Numbered from the stretch's first letter, positions 53,353 through 62,760 are shown. The stretch: DNA of 64,000 nt from Heyndrickxia coagulans 36D1 (GCF_000169195.2 NC_016023.1:2666001-2730000); one strand, 5' to 3'. Made by a program: numbers and translations. Notes: generated by a model from the letters alone, not told the origin.

Positions 53353-53374
53353 ACGGAGCGCTCCCCGTTTTTTT
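53353..53374 (+). terminator. Intrinsic terminator after ezrA
   Basis: ACGGAG, loop CGCT, CCCCGT with one mismatch, then seven T residues; an outer CAAACG/CGTTTG pair extends it. Confidence 0.65.
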
Positions 53375-53702
53375 CGTTTGCTTTTTTCCATGCCTTTCAG
53401 CCGGACGCACGCATTCGTTTTGACGCCGGGTTCTTTAGCCTGGTAAACAGGTACGGGTGAAGACCTTTGAGCCTTAAGCGACGCATTTCTGCCTGAACGG
53501 GTTAACCACGCACGGGCGGAAGGCGCAGGACCATTACCACCCCATTTTGAAGATTAAAGCCGGTGCCGCAAAAAAGCGGCAGGGAGACCGGAATGGGTGT
53601 TGCATAACGGGAGTATATCGGTTGTAGGTTCGGTATCCGGCATGGTATATTAAGCAATGATGCAGGTTTGGATCCAATTTTATGCCAACAGAGGGTGTTC
53701 AA
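53375..53702. other. Long non-coding stretch before nifZ
   Basis: About 330 bases with balanced composition and no plausible reading frame on either strand. Several short complementary segments are visible (for example CCTG/CAGG near 53440, and GCCG...CGGC near 53560-53582). It is not a TPP riboswitch: the conserved CTGAGA and GATCTGGATAATGCC-like segments are missing. It could be a long leader or an unannotated RNA. Confidence 0.35.
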
Positions 53703-54857
53703 ATGATTTACTTTGACAACAGTGCCACAACGAAGCCTTATCCGGAAGTGCTGGATGCTTTTGTGAAAACATCGGAAAACTATTTTGCAAATCCCTCTTC
53801 CCTGCACAGCCTCGGCGCGCGTACAGAGAAACTTCTCACGCAGGCAAGACGGCAAATTGCAGGTATTCTCGGCGCAGACGAGAACGAAATTTTTTTCACA
53901 TCCGGCGGCACGGAAGGCAATAATCTGGCCATTAAAGGGACAGCCCTCGCATACCGTTCAAGGGGGCGCCATATCATTACGACGGCTGTTGAACACGCAT
54001 CTGTTTTTGAAACGTGCCGGCAGCTGGAAGAATGGGGCTTTCGCGTCACGTATTTGCCGGTTGACAAGAGCGGAAGGATCAAACTGGACGATTTAAAACA
54101 GGCCATCACGGATGAAACGATTCTTGTTTCCGTGATGCATGTGAATAACGAAGTCGGAACAGTGCAGCCGGTGGAAGAAATCGGACAGCTTCTGAAACAT
54201 TACCCGAAAATCCTGTTCCATACAGACGATGTCCAGGGCTGCGGAAAAGTCCCGCTTTCCCTGCGTGAGGCCGGCATCGATCTTTGCACGGTTTCCGCGC
54301 ATAAATGCCATGGCTTAAAGGGAACCGGGATATTATATAAACGGGCAAATCTCCGCCTGTCGCCGCTTTTAACCGGCGGGCACCAGGAGAGCGGCTTGCG
54401 CAGCGGCACCGAAAATACAGGCGGAATCGTTGCAGCCGGCAAAGCGCTCCGCCTGATCCATGAAAAATTTGAAGCAGGGGCGGCAGAAAGAACGGCCCGT
54501 ATCCGGGATGCCCTGATCGAAAAACTTCAGGAGATGCCTGCTGTAACCGTCCATACCAATCCGGCTGTTTCAGCACCGCACATCCTGAATTTTTCCGTCC
54601 GCGGCATCCGCGGTGAAGTGCTCGTGCACGCGCTTGAAGAGGAAGGCATTTATATTTCAACAACAAGCGCCTGTTCTTCTAAAACGCGGGAACTGAGCCG
54701 CACGCTTCTTGCCATGGGGGTTTCCGAAGACGAAGCCGAATGGGCGGTGCGTGTGAGCCTTTCTTATGAAAATACAATGGAAGAAGCGGAACGTTTTATC
54801 CGCATATTAAGGCAAACAATCACAAATTTACAACAAGTGTTGGGGAGAAATCAATGA
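53703..54857 (+). CDS. nifZ: Cysteine desulfurase (NifZ/IscS family)
   Basis: A 384-residue PLP enzyme that takes sulfur from cysteine. ATG 53703 follows GAGGGTG. Motifs: IYFDNSATTKPYPEV, FTSGGTEGNNLAIKGT, MHVNNEVGTVQP, the PLP lysine in VSAHKCHGLKGTGIL, and the catalytic Cys in STTSACSSKTRE. The stop overlaps the thiI ATG (ATGA). The pair matches B. subtilis nifZ-thiI, where the desulfurase supplies sulfur for 4-thiouridine in tRNA. Confidence 0.95.
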   Translation: MIYFDNSATTKPYPEVLDAFVKTSENYFANPSSLHSLGARTEKLLTQARRQIAGILGADENEIFFTSGGTEGNNLAIKGTALAYRSRGRHIITTAVEHASVFETCRQLEEWGFRVTYLPVDKSGRIKLDDLKQAITDETILVSVMHVNNEVGTVQPVEEIGQLLKHYPKILFHTDDVQGCGKVPLSLREAGIDLCTVSAHKCHGLKGTGILYKRANLRLSPLLTGGHQESGLRSGTENTGGIVAAGKALRLIHEKFEAGAAERTARIRDALIEKLQEMPAVTVHTNPAVSAPHILNFSVRGIRGEVLVHALEEEGIYISTTSACSSKTRELSRTLLAMGVSEDEAEWAVRVSLSYENTMEEAERFIRILRQTITNLQQVLGRNQ

Positions 54858-56062
54858 ACTATGACCGCATTTTAATCCGTTACGGGGAACTTTCGACAAA
54901 AGGGCATAACCGCCAGTTTTTTATCCGCCATTTAAAAGACAATGTCAAAAAAGCGCTCAGGCCTTTTCCCGGCATTGAAGTCCAGGCACTGTACGACCGC
55001 ATGTACGTGCTTTTACATGGCGCAGATGGCGGGCAAGTCATCGACATTTTAAAATCGATCTTCGGGATTCAGTCGTTCAGCCCGGCCGTCCGCACCCGGA
55101 AACAGCTCGAAGACATCGAGCAGGCGGGGCTCGAACTCGTCCGGCAAAATTTTGCGAAAGGCAAAACCTTCAAAGTGTCAGCCCGCCGCGGCGATAAAAC
55201 ATTTGAATACAATTCGAATGATTTGAACCATCTCGTCGGCGGCTATATTTTAAAGCAACTGGACGGCATTCAAGTCAATGTAAAACAGCCGGATATCGAG
55301 CTGCTTGTGGATGTCCGGAAAAACGGCGTTTATTTGTCCACTGAAGTGATAAAAGGATCCGGCGGGCTTCCGGTCGGTGCATCCGGCAAAGCGATGCTCA
55401 TGCTTTCGGGTGGTATTGACAGCCCAGTTGCAGGATACCTCGCGATGAAACGCGGCGTGAAAGTGGAAGCGGTCCATTTCCACAGCCCGCCGTTTACAAG
55501 CCCGCGTGCAAAGCAAAAAGCGCTTGACCTTGCGCAAAAAATTTCCGCCTACAGCGGCTCCATGAAAGTGCATATTGTCCCCTTTACAAAAATCCAGGAA
55601 ACGATCCATAAAGGGGTTCCGGAAGGCTATTCGATGACCGTGCAGAGAAGGGTGATGCTTGAGATTACCGACCGGCTCCGTAAAATTCATAACGGGCTTG
55701 CGATTGTAACCGGCGAAAGCCTCGGCCAGGTTGCCAGCCAGACGCTCGACAGCATGGTTGCAATCAATGACGTCACAACGACACCGGTGTTGCGGCCGCT
55801 TGTTTCGATGGATAAGCTGGACATTATTGATATTGCCCAAAAAATCGGCACATACGATATCTCAAGCCTTCCGTATGAAGACTGCTGCACGATTTTCACG
55901 CCACCTTCGCCGAAAACACGGCCGAAACTCGAGCTTGCGCGTCTTTACGAAAGCCGCCTCGAACTGGAACCATTGATTGAAGAAGCGGTGCAAAATACGG
56001 AGGACGTCTTTATTACACCAAATGAAACGGCGCAGGAAGAAGATTTTTCTGAGCTGTTATAA
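54854..56062 (+). CDS. thiI: tRNA 4-thiouridine synthase ThiI
   Basis: A 402-residue enzyme that puts sulfur into U8 of tRNA. Domain order: N-terminal ferredoxin-like part, THUMP (~60-165), PP-loop adenylation domain with MLSGGIDSPVAGYLAMKRG, then VTGESLGQVASQTLDSM and the conserved YEDCCTIFTPPSP. There is no C-terminal rhodanese domain, the normal short Bacillus form that works with a dedicated desulfurase, here nifZ, to which it is translationally coupled. Confidence 0.96.
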   Translation: MNYDRILIRYGELSTKGHNRQFFIRHLKDNVKKALRPFPGIEVQALYDRMYVLLHGADGGQVIDILKSIFGIQSFSPAVRTRKQLEDIEQAGLELVRQNFAKGKTFKVSARRGDKTFEYNSNDLNHLVGGYILKQLDGIQVNVKQPDIELLVDVRKNGVYLSTEVIKGSGGLPVGASGKAMLMLSGGIDSPVAGYLAMKRGVKVEAVHFHSPPFTSPRAKQKALDLAQKISAYSGSMKVHIVPFTKIQETIHKGVPEGYSMTVQRRVMLEITDRLRKIHNGLAIVTGESLGQVASQTLDSMVAINDVTTTPVLRPLVSMDKLDIIDIAQKIGTYDISSLPYEDCCTIFTPPSPKTRPKLELARLYESRLELEPLIEEAVQNTEDVFITPNETAQEEDFSELL

Positions 56063-56150
56063 AATCCAGTAACTGGCAGCACCGCCAATAAACTTACAAC
56101 ATGATGCCATGTGTTTATGCGCAATCTATACTCACAAGGAGGTGAGACAC

Positions 56151-56354
56151 ATGGCACAAAGCAACAACAGCAACCAATTGCTTGTAAGCGGTGCTGAACA
56201 AGCACTGGACCAAATGAAATACGAAATCGCTCAGGAATTTGGCGTAAACCTTGGTGCTGATACGACTTCCCGCGCAAACGGGTCTGTCGGCGGCGAAATC
56301 ACGAAACGCCTTGTTTCGATGGCTGAACAACAATTAGGCGGTACTTCCCGATAA
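56151..56354 (+). CDS. sspA: Small acid-soluble spore protein, alpha/beta type
   Basis: A 67-residue SASP with AAGGAGGTGAG before the ATG. It has the two family signatures: [15 protein letters not shown], containing the germination protease site, and [19 protein letters not shown]. It coats DNA in the forespore and protects it from UV and heat. Position after thiI agrees with B. subtilis sspA. A forespore sigma-G promoter is expected; CAATCTA at 56122-56128 is a weak -10 match without a convincing -35. Confidence 0.95.
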   Translation: MAQSNNSNQLLVSGAEQALDQMKYEIAQEFGVNLGADTTSRANGSVGGEITKRLVSMAEQQLGGTSR

Positions 56355-56373
56355 CTGAATGAAGAATGGATAA

Positions 56374-56411
56374 AGAAGCGGGCCTGAATCGGGTCCGCTT
56401 CTACTTGTTTT
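56374..56411 (+). terminator. Intrinsic terminator after sspA
   Basis: AGAAGCGGGCC and GGGTCCGCTTCT fold around TGAATC, followed by a T-rich stretch. Confidence 0.75.
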
Positions 56412-56487
56412 TGTCGTAAATTTGTATCATATTTTTTTAATATCAGGTATAATAGTGAGGTACTAAAAAATTCTGGAGGCGATTCGC

Positions 56488-58062
56488 TTGCGTCGTAGTG
56501 ACCTGATTGCGCCACAAACATACAATATAGCCGAAGAAATTGAGAAATATGCCCGGGACCCGCACAAAGTTGCGCTGATTTGGGAAGACAAAGAAGGCAT
56601 GCACAGAGAAGTCACATATAAAGAATTAATTGAAAATGCAAACCGGACCGGCCATGTCTTTTTGGAAAGCGGGCTGAAAAAGGGAGATACCATACTTGTC
56701 ATGGTTCCGCGTATTGTAGAAGCATACGAAGTGTATCTCGCTGCAATGAAATGCGGCATCGTTCTTTTGCCAGCCTCGGAAATGCTGCGGACAAAAGACC
56801 TCGACTACCGGATCGAAGCAGGGGATGTAAAAGGCGTTGTCGCCCATTATTCATGCACCGAACAGTTTAAAGAAGTCCGCGGCATTGATCATTTGAAAAA
56901 ATTCGTGATCGGAGAACCGGAACAGGGATGGGCGTTTCTGGATGAAAAGAAAAAAGCAGCCCCTTGTGAACTGGAAATCGCCAAAACGTCAAAAGATGAT
57001 ATCGCCATTTTGTCTTACACTTCCGGGACAACCGGCAATCCAAAAGGCGTCATCCATACGCACAGCTGGGGATACGCCCATTTGCGCACGGCTGCCCCGA
57101 ACTGGCTTGGCATTCAGAAAGGCGACCGCGTTTGGGCGACGGCCGCACCGGGATGGCAAAAATGGGTGTGGAGTCCGTTCCTTTCCGTGCTCGGTTCAGG
57201 CGCAATCGGGTTTGTTTACAACGGCCGTTTTGACCCTGAAAAATATTTGTCCCTTTTGGATGAATATGAAATCAATGTGCTCTGCTGCACACCGACTGAA
57301 TACCGTTTAATGGCAAAAGTCGATGATTTGTCCCAGTATCATCTGAAAAGCTTAAGGAGCGCGGTCTCAGCCGGAGAACCGCTGAACCGCGAAGTCATCG
57401 ATGTTTTCCAAAACCATTTCGGCATCACGATCCGTGACGGTTACGGACAGACGGAAAGCACGCTGCTCGTCGGTTATTCCCTTGATACGCCGTTGCGCCC
57501 GGGTTCAATGGGCAAACCGTTCCCCGGGAATGAAGTCGAAATCGTAAATGATGACGGGAAGCCGTGCAAACTGGGCGAAACTGGCGATATTGCCGTCCAT
57601 AGAGACACGCCTGCGCTTTTTAAAGGCTATTATAAAGAGCCGGAGCGTACGGCCAAGCAATACCGCGGCGATTACTTCATAACAGGGGACAGGGCAAGAA
57701 AAGACGAGGACGGTTATTTCTGGTTTGAAGGCAGGCGGGATGATATCATTATTTCTTCCGGCTATACGATCGGGCCGTTTGAAGTCGAAGATGCCCTTGT
57801 CAAGCATCCGTATGTGAAAGAATGTGCCGTTGTCGCAAGCCCGCACGAAATCCGCGGCAGCATTGTGAAAGCTTTTGTCGTTTTAAAAGACGGCATCAGC
57901 GAGAATTTGCCGGGGCTTGTAAAAGAACTGCAAAACCATGTGAAACAACTGACCGCGCCGTACAAATATCCGCGTGCAATTGAATTTATCAAGGAATTGC
58001 CAAAAACGGCCTCCGGCAAAATTCGCCGTGTCGAGCTCAGGCAGCAGGAATGGAATAGATAA
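56488..58062 (+). CDS. ytcI: Acyl-CoA synthetase YtcI (AMP-forming, acetyl-CoA synthetase-like)
   Basis: A 524-residue ANL-superfamily ligase with a TTG start at 56488 and CTGGAGGCG upstream. Motifs: SYTSGTTGNPKGVIHTH, AAPGWQKWVWSPFLSVLGSG, RDGYGQTESTLLVG, FITGDRARKDEDGYFWFEGR and the C-terminal PKTASGKIRRVELR catalytic Lys. It activates a carboxylic acid through an acyl-AMP; the substrate is probably a short or medium chain acid but cannot be fixed from sequence. A perfect TATAAT at 56448-56453 may be its -10. Confidence 0.88.
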   Translation: MRRSDLIAPQTYNIAEEIEKYARDPHKVALIWEDKEGMHREVTYKELIENANRTGHVFLESGLKKGDTILVMVPRIVEAYEVYLAAMKCGIVLLPASEMLRTKDLDYRIEAGDVKGVVAHYSCTEQFKEVRGIDHLKKFVIGEPEQGWAFLDEKKKAAPCELEIAKTSKDDIAILSYTSGTTGNPKGVIHTHSWGYAHLRTAAPNWLGIQKGDRVWATAAPGWQKWVWSPFLSVLGSGAIGFVYNGRFDPEKYLSLLDEYEINVLCCTPTEYRLMAKVDDLSQYHLKSLRSAVSAGEPLNREVIDVFQNHFGITIRDGYGQTESTLLVGYSLDTPLRPGSMGKPFPGNEVEIVNDDGKPCKLGETGDIAVHRDTPALFKGYYKEPERTAKQYRGDYFITGDRARKDEDGYFWFEGRRDDIIISSGYTIGPFEVEDALVKHPYVKECAVVASPHEIRGSIVKAFVVLKDGISENLPGLVKELQNHVKQLTAPYKYPRAIEFIKELPKTASGKIRRVELRQQEWNR

Positions 58063-58072
58063 GAAACAAAAA

Positions 58073-58108
58073 GCCGGGCATTTTTTTCAAAAAAATGCCC
58101 GGCTTTTT
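58073..58108. terminator. Intrinsic terminator after ytcI
   Basis: GCCGGGCATTTTTTT, a single C, AAAAAAATGCCCGGC, then TTTTT. It is very symmetrical. Confidence 0.88.
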
Positions 58109-58177
58109 GTTTTAATGTCCCGGATCTTCAAGTAGAATAAAAGAAAAACCAAAAAAGTGGAAGGATGAAATGTTGGC

Positions 58178-59194
58178 ATGAACAAAAAAAGATGGGGAGC
58201 GCTTGCTTTGGCAGGCGGGCTGTTCGTCGTTTCCATTATTGTGAACTTGGCGAGCATGGCGGCATCAACCAACTTTTCCAAAATCTTTAAAGAGACCGTG
58301 GAAGCTGGGGAAGGGGATGTTTCCGAAAATGTATTGCAGGATGGGAATGAGTCAAAGAAAATCGTCGTGCTGAATGTGAACGGGACGATTCAGGATACCG
58401 GCACGACACCATCACTGCTTGACACCGGTGAATATAACCACCAAAGTTTTTTGGAAGAACTGGATCAGGCGAAAAAAGACAGCGATGTAAAAGGGATCAT
58501 TTTACATATTAATTCACCGGGCGGCGGGGTGGCCGAGTCGGCAGAAATCCATCACCATCTGATGGAAATTAAAAAAGATACGAAGAAGAAAATTTATGTG
58601 TCCATGGGGCCGACTTGCGCATCCGGCGCTTATTATATTTCAACGCCGGCCAATAAAATATTCGCAAGTCCGGAAACATTGACCGGATCGCTCGGGGTGA
58701 TCATGGAAAGCGTGAATTACGGGAAGCTTGCCAAAAAATACGGCATTGATTTTCCGGTCATCAAAAGCGGGGAGTATAAAGACATTATGAGCCCTTACCG
58801 GGACATGACGAAGAGCGAAAAAGAAATGCTGCAGAAAATGGTGAACAATTCGTATAACGGTTTTGTCAAAGTCATCTCTGAAGGGCGCCACATTCCGAAA
58901 GAACAGGTGCGCAAAATTGCGGACGGGCGTGTATACGACGGCAAGCAGGCGCTGGATTTGCATCTGATTGACAAATACGGTTACCTGGATGACACCATTG
59001 CGGCGATGAAAAAAGATCTTCATCTCGGAAAAGCACAGGTTGTGGAATACGAATCAAGTGGCGGGCTGGATTCGCTGTTTTCCGCTTCAGCGCAAAAAAT
59101 GCTCGGCAAAGAAGCAGAAGCCTCGGGGCTTGCACGTTTATTGTCGCAATCGAACGCACCGCGCCTGATGTACCTGTATTCCGGGGCTGAATAA
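58178..59194 (+). CDS. sppA: Signal peptide peptidase SppA
   Basis: A 338-residue membrane-anchored serine protease. An N-terminal TM helix (~8-28) puts the catalytic domain outside. Ser149 in CASGAYY and Lys201 in SGEYKDI form the Ser-Lys dyad, matching Ser147/Lys199 of B. subtilis Spp[12 protein letters not shown] supplies the oxyanion region. It degrades leftover signal peptides and affects antibacterial-peptide resistance. yteJ follows 13 bases later. Confidence 0.95.
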   Translation: MNKKRWGALALAGGLFVVSIIVNLASMAASTNFSKIFKETVEAGEGDVSENVLQDGNESKKIVVLNVNGTIQDTGTTPSLLDTGEYNHQSFLEELDQAKKDSDVKGIILHINSPGGGVAESAEIHHHLMEIKKDTKKKIYVSMGPTCASGAYYISTPANKIFASPETLTGSLGVIMESVNYGKLAKKYGIDFPVIKSGEYKDIMSPYRDMTKSEKEMLQKMVNNSYNGFVKVISEGRHIPKEQVRKIADGRVYDGKQALDLHLIDKYGYLDDTIAAMKKDLHLGKAQVVEYESSGGLDSLFSASAQKMLGKEAEASGLARLLSQSNAPRLMYLYSGAE

Positions 59195-59207
59195 GGGGGG
59201 AACTGGA

Positions 59208-59732
59208 GTGAATTCAAACGAAAACCAAATGCCTGAAACGGTGAACCCCGGGCCGGAACAAAAGTACGGGGAGTTGTCAGGGGCCCGTTATGCCGGGTTC
59301 TGGATGCGGTTTTGGGCCTATTTGCTTGATCTGCTTGTTGTGGCAAGTGTGAAGTGGCTGGTTATCCATCCTATTTTCCGGCTTTCCGGCCTGTCTCTCA
59401 CAGAAGAAAAAATTTATGCACCGATTACGGTGGCATCGGCCGTTGTATTTTACGGGTACTTTGTCCTGATGACGAAATTTTTCGGCCAGACGCTTGGAAA
59501 AATGGTATTTGGCCTCAGGGTTGTGCCAGTGGATCATCCCGGGCCGCTGAAATGGAGCACCGTTTTATTCCGGGAATGGATCGTCCGTTATGTTTGCGTC
59601 ACCATTTCGGCCATCTATATTGTCGTTGCATTTACGCCGAAAAAACAAGGGGTGCACGATTTGTTTGCCGATACGGTCGTCATTCATGAACGTTCCCAGG
59701 AACCGGTCTATCCTTATTATGAACCTGCTTAA
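59208..59732 (+). CDS. yteJ: RDD family membrane protein YteJ
   Basis: A 174-residue protein with a GTG start at 59208 behind AAGGGGGG. The RDD domain has ARYAGFWMRFWAYLLDLLVV, GQTLGKMVFGLRVV and KQGVHDLFADTVVI, with about three TM helices. In B. subtilis yteJ lies after sppA, and the two act together, YteJ being linked to SppA inhibition and lantibiotic resistance. The stop lies inside a terminator hairpin. Confidence 0.9.
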   Translation: MNSNENQMPETVNPGPEQKYGELSGARYAGFWMRFWAYLLDLLVVASVKWLVIHPIFRLSGLSLTEEKIYAPITVASAVVFYGYFVLMTKFFGQTLGKMVFGLRVVPVDHPGPLKWSTVLFREWIVRYVCVTISAIYIVVAFTPKKQGVHDLFADTVVIHERSQEPVYPYYEPA

Positions 59733-59750
59733 AGGCAGGTTTATTTTTTT
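59721..59750 (+). terminator. Intrinsic terminator overlapping the yteJ stop
   Basis: AACCTGC (59721-59727), loop TTAAAG, GCAGGTT (59734-59740), then a T-rich run. Confidence 0.8.
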
Positions 59751-59786
59751 GCCCTGTTGGCGATAATGATGGCAAAAAGGCTGATG

Positions 59787-60458
59787 ATGGAAATGATATG
59801 GTGGCTGTCCGCGTTTTTCGGCATTGCCGCAATCGCTGCGATTCTTTGGTTCTCTTCCCTGTCCGTCTTTATTGAATACGGGCACCGCCGGGATGATGAT
59901 AAAATTTTTATCCAAATCAGGGTTTGGGGCATCATCCGCTATACCGTGAAAATCCCGGCAGTGAAAGTGGACCGAAAAAAACCCGGTGTCGTATATGAAA
60001 AAGAGACAAAGCATACAGAGCATGAAAGGAACATTACGCCGGATGTGCTCGAACAGCGGATTGAAGATGTGAAACAAATTGCGGAGCGCGTCATCGGTTT
60101 AAAGGCGATTGTAGGCAAGTTCATCCGCAGTGTCCAGTTGAGAAAATTCGAATGGCATACAGCAATCGGGCTGCATGACGCCGCGTGGACGGGAATTGCC
60201 GCCGGAAGTATTTGGGCGGTAAAAGGGGGAATACTAAGCCTCATAACCACAAATCTGCGGGTAAAAACGGATCCTGTCCTCTCTGTTACACCCTTTTTCC
60301 AAAATCCGGTTTCTGAAACGCAGTTAAAATGTATGGTGAAAATCCAGATTGGGAAAGCTATACTGGCCGCATTTAAAGTGTTGAAATACTGGCGGGGAGG
60401 AAAAGCGGAAATCGCGCTTAAACCGGTTTCCGAATCAGAAAACGGCCGGCATGCTTAA
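59787..60458 (+). CDS. ytfI: DUF2953 protein YtfI
   Basis: A ~223-residue protein with an N-terminal TM helix and a beta-rich domain (SVFIEYGHRRDDDKIFIQIR, FEWHTAIGLHDAAWTGIAAG, VTPFFQNPVSETQLKCMVKI) of the DUF2953 family. Several ATG codons are in frame (59766, 59784, 59787, 59793); AAAAAGG at 59774-59780 best serves 59787. It is coupled to ytfJ downstream (35 bases) as in B. subtilis, where the pair is expressed in the forespore and YtfI is reported to accompany YtfJ. Function unknown. Confidence 0.82.
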   Translation: MEMIWWLSAFFGIAAIAAILWFSSLSVFIEYGHRRDDDKIFIQIRVWGIIRYTVKIPAVKVDRKKPGVVYEKETKHTEHERNITPDVLEQRIEDVKQIAERVIGLKAIVGKFIRSVQLRKFEWHTAIGLHDAAWTGIAAGSIWAVKGGILSLITTNLRVKTDPVLSVTPFFQNPVSETQLKCMVKIQIGKAILAAFKVLKYWRGGKAEIALKPVSESENGRHA

Positions 60459-60493
60459 ATCCCGGCAGAAACGAATGACAGGAGGAAACAACA

Positions 60494-60958
60494 ATGGGTT
60501 CACATCCGATTGAAGGCCTGATGACGGCCGCAATGGAAAATTTAAAAGAAATGATTGACGTAAATACGATTATCGGGGATCCGGTGGAAACGCCGGATGG
60601 AAGCGTCATTTTAACCGTATCCAAAGTCGGTTTTGGGTTTGCGGCAGGCGGAAGCCAATTTAACGGGCCATCCGGATCCGGCGGCAGCGGTGAATCCCGT
60701 CCGGCAGAGCTGCCTTTCGGGGGCGGCAGCGGCGGCGGTGTCTCGATTATGCCGATTGCCTTTTTGGTTGTTGGCGCACAAGGCGTGAAAATGCTGCACC
60801 TGGACCAAAACACACATTTGATTGAAAAAATTATGGATGTCGCGCCGGGCGTTGTCGAAAAAATCCAGGGCATGCTGAAACAAAACGGCCAAAATGCAGG
60901 CGGCCAAAATGGCGGGCAACAGCCGGCCAACCAGCAAAAACAGGATCTTGATTTTTAA
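60494..60958 (+). CDS. ytfJ: GerW family sporulation protein YtfJ
   Basis: A 154-residue protein with ACAGGAGG before the ATG. The GerW/YtfJ domain has HPIEGLMTAAMENLKEMIDV, IIGDPVETPDGSVILTVSKV, a glycine-rich loop, and VSIMPIAFLVVGAQGVKML. The C-terminal tail is Gln/Asn/Gly-rich. Relatives are spore proteins needed for normal germination of some nutrient pathways. Confidence 0.93.
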   Translation: MGSHPIEGLMTAAMENLKEMIDVNTIIGDPVETPDGSVILTVSKVGFGFAAGGSQFNGPSGSGGSGESRPAELPFGGGSGGGVSIMPIAFLVVGAQGVKMLHLDQNTHLIEKIMDVAPGVVEKIQGMLKQNGQNAGGQNGGQQPANQQKQDLDF

Positions 60959-60959
60959 C

Positions 60960-60983
60960 AACCCGCATGATTCGCGGGTTTTA
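60960..60983 (+). terminator. Intrinsic terminator after ytfJ
   Basis: AACCCGC, loop ATGATTC, GCGGGTT (60974-60980), then a short T run. Confidence 0.7.
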
Positions 60984-60985
60984 AA

Positions 60986-61015
60986 TTGGAAATTTTTTTC
61001 GTTGTCCATTATGAT
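60986..61015 (+). promoter_or_regulatory. Promoter candidate for tpx
   Basis: TTGGAA (60986-60991), an 18-base spacer and TATGAT (61010-61015), ~65 bases before the tpx ATG. Confidence 0.55.
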
Positions 61016-61079
61016 AGGGTATGAGCACAGTTGAAAAACGGGGGATTGAAAGCCCCGGTAAAAATAAGGAGGGTATCTC

Positions 61080-61583
61080 ATGGCTTCGGTTACATTTAAA
61101 GGAAATCCAGTCACATTGGAAGGGACAGAAGTGAAAGTCGGCGATAAGGCACCGGACTTTACGGTTCTGGATAATGATTTGAATGAGGTGACATTTTCGG
61201 ATACAAAAGGCGGCGTCCGCATCTTCAGCGTTGTTCCGTCGATTGATACCGGTGTTTGTGATGCACAGACGCGCCGTTTTAACGAAGAAGCGGCAAAACT
61301 CGGGAAAGAAGTCAACGTTTATACTTTTTCCTGTGACCTGCCTTTTGCGCAAAAAAGATGGTGTGCGGCGTCCGGGCTTGACCATGTAAAAGTGTTGTCC
61401 GACCACCGCGACTTGTCTTTCGGCAAAGCTTACGGGGTTGTGATGAAAGAACTTCGCCTGCTTGCCCGTGCCGTATTTGTCGTAGATTCCAATGATACGG
61501 TTACATATGTGGAATATGTAAGCGAAGGCACCAACCATCCTGACTACGAAAAAGCATTGCAAGCTGCAAAAGATGCAGAGTAA
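61080..61583 (+). CDS. tpx: Thiol peroxidase
   Basis: A 167-residue atypical 2-Cys peroxiredoxin. The peroxidatic Cys60 is in PSIDTGVCD and the resolving Cys95 in PFAQKRWC. It reduces hydrogen peroxide and organic peroxides with electrons from thioredoxin in the cytosol. AAGGAGGG precedes the ATG. It has its own promoter and terminator. Confidence 0.96.
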   Translation: MASVTFKGNPVTLEGTEVKVGDKAPDFTVLDNDLNEVTFSDTKGGVRIFSVVPSIDTGVCDAQTRRFNEEAAKLGKEVNVYTFSCDLPFAQKRWCAASGLDHVKVLSDHRDLSFGKAYGVVMKELRLLARAVFVVDSNDTVTYVEYVSEGTNHPDYEKALQAAKDAE

Positions 61584-61630
61584 AACAGGTATTCGCGTCA
61601 AGAAAAGCGAAGAGCACTTGCTATACTGCG

Positions 61631-61662
61631 ATAAAATCCCCGATCTCCATCGGGGATTTTAT
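61631..61662. terminator. Intrinsic terminator after tpx
   Basis: AAAATCCCCGAT, loop CTCC, ATCGGGGATTTT; symmetrical with a short T run. Confidence 0.75.
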
Positions 61663-61692
61663 ATGGAAGAAGAATACGAAGGAGGAGCATGA

Positions 61693-62694
61693 ATGTCGGA
61701 CTCTCCTGTTGAAACCCTTTTTAACGTTTTAAACGAATCCGCACACATTTTGGAAAACCGCCTCTCTGTTCCGTACCTGGAAGCTGTGGCGATGACCGGG
61801 GAAAACTTATTCAGCGGAAGCATCCGCCAAAATGGGATCGGTGCGCATGATGAAAACCGCCTTGAAAACCTATACGGAACGGTCCGCCTCGAGGATTTTA
61901 CCCGCGAGCAGATCCGGAAAGCCTACCAGCTCGCCATTCTGAAGGGGATGAAAGCAAACGTCCAGGCAAACCATCAAATGACACCGGATTCGATCGGTCT
62001 ATTGATGAGCTATTTTATCGGCAAGTTTACAGAAGATACCAGTGCGTTTTCAATTTTGGACCCTGCGGTGGGCACCGGCAATTTGCTTGCGACCATTTTG
62101 AACCAGCTCAGTGGGAAAAACATCACCGCTTACGGCGTGGATATCGATGATGTGCTGATCCGGCTCGCATACACGGGGGCAAACCTTCTGCACCATGAAA
62201 TCGAACTGTTTACGCAGGATGCCCTGTCCCAATTGTTCATTGACCCTGTCGATGTTGTTGTTTGCGATTTGCCAGTCGGGTACTATCCGAATGATGCGGG
62301 CGCCGCGGATTACAAGCTGAAGGCAGATGAAGGGCATTCGTACGCCCATCATTTGTTTATCGAGCAAAGCCTGAGAGCGGCGCGCCCGGGCGGATTTTTG
62401 TTTTTTCTCATCCCAAACGGATTATTTGAAACAAAAGAAGCTCCGAAACTTCGCCAGTTTTTAAAAGAAGAAGCGGATATCCAGGCGATTTTGCAATTGC
62501 CGATGACCATCTTCAAAAACGAACAGGCTGCCAAAAGCATTTTTGTCATCCGCAAGAAAGCGGAAGGCGTAAAAGCACCGGAACAAGTGCTGCTGGCGTC
62601 GCTCCCGTCCCTGTCTAACGAGGGGGCGCTAAGGCAGCTGATGGCAAAGATTGACGCCTGGTGCAAAGAAAATATCCAAAGCGGCAAAATTTGA
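61693..62694 (+). CDS. ytxK: Class I SAM-dependent methyltransferase YtxK (N6-adenine methylase-like)
   Basis: A 333-residue protein with a helical N-terminal part (~1-85) and an adenine-methylase-like Rossmann domain. The SAM site is LDPAVGTGNLLATIL, then YGVDIDDVLIRLAYTGANL. The catalytic motif IV reads DLPVGYYP in place of the usual NPPY/DPPY, which may mean a different target or lost DNA activity. GAAGGAGGAG precedes the ATG. It lies directly before ackA, as in B. subtilis. No restriction partner is nearby. Confidence 0.9.
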   Translation: MSDSPVETLFNVLNESAHILENRLSVPYLEAVAMTGENLFSGSIRQNGIGAHDENRLENLYGTVRLEDFTREQIRKAYQLAILKGMKANVQANHQMTPDSIGLLMSYFIGKFTEDTSAFSILDPAVGTGNLLATILNQLSGKNITAYGVDIDDVLIRLAYTGANLLHHEIELFTQDALSQLFIDPVDVVVCDLPVGYYPNDAGAADYKLKADEGHSYAHHLFIEQSLRAARPGGFLFFLIPNGLFETKEAPKLRQFLKEEADIQAILQLPMTIFKNEQAAKSIFVIRKKAEGVKAPEQVLLASLPSLSNEGALRQLMAKIDAWCKENIQSGKI

Positions 62695-62706
62695 CGAATT
62701 GGGAAA

Positions 62707-62760
62707 AATGGGGGCTGGAAAGCAGGAAATTGCGTTCCGGCCCCCATTTGTTTGTTTTTT
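62707..62760 (+). terminator. Intrinsic terminator after ytxK
   Basis: ATGGGGGCTGGAA and TTCCGGCCCCCAT fold around a 15-base loop, then a T-rich run. Confidence 0.75.

Noticed and set aside
53375-53702. TPP riboswitch before nifZ-thiI
   Set aside because: The conserved CTGAGA and the GATCTGG-type segments are absent.
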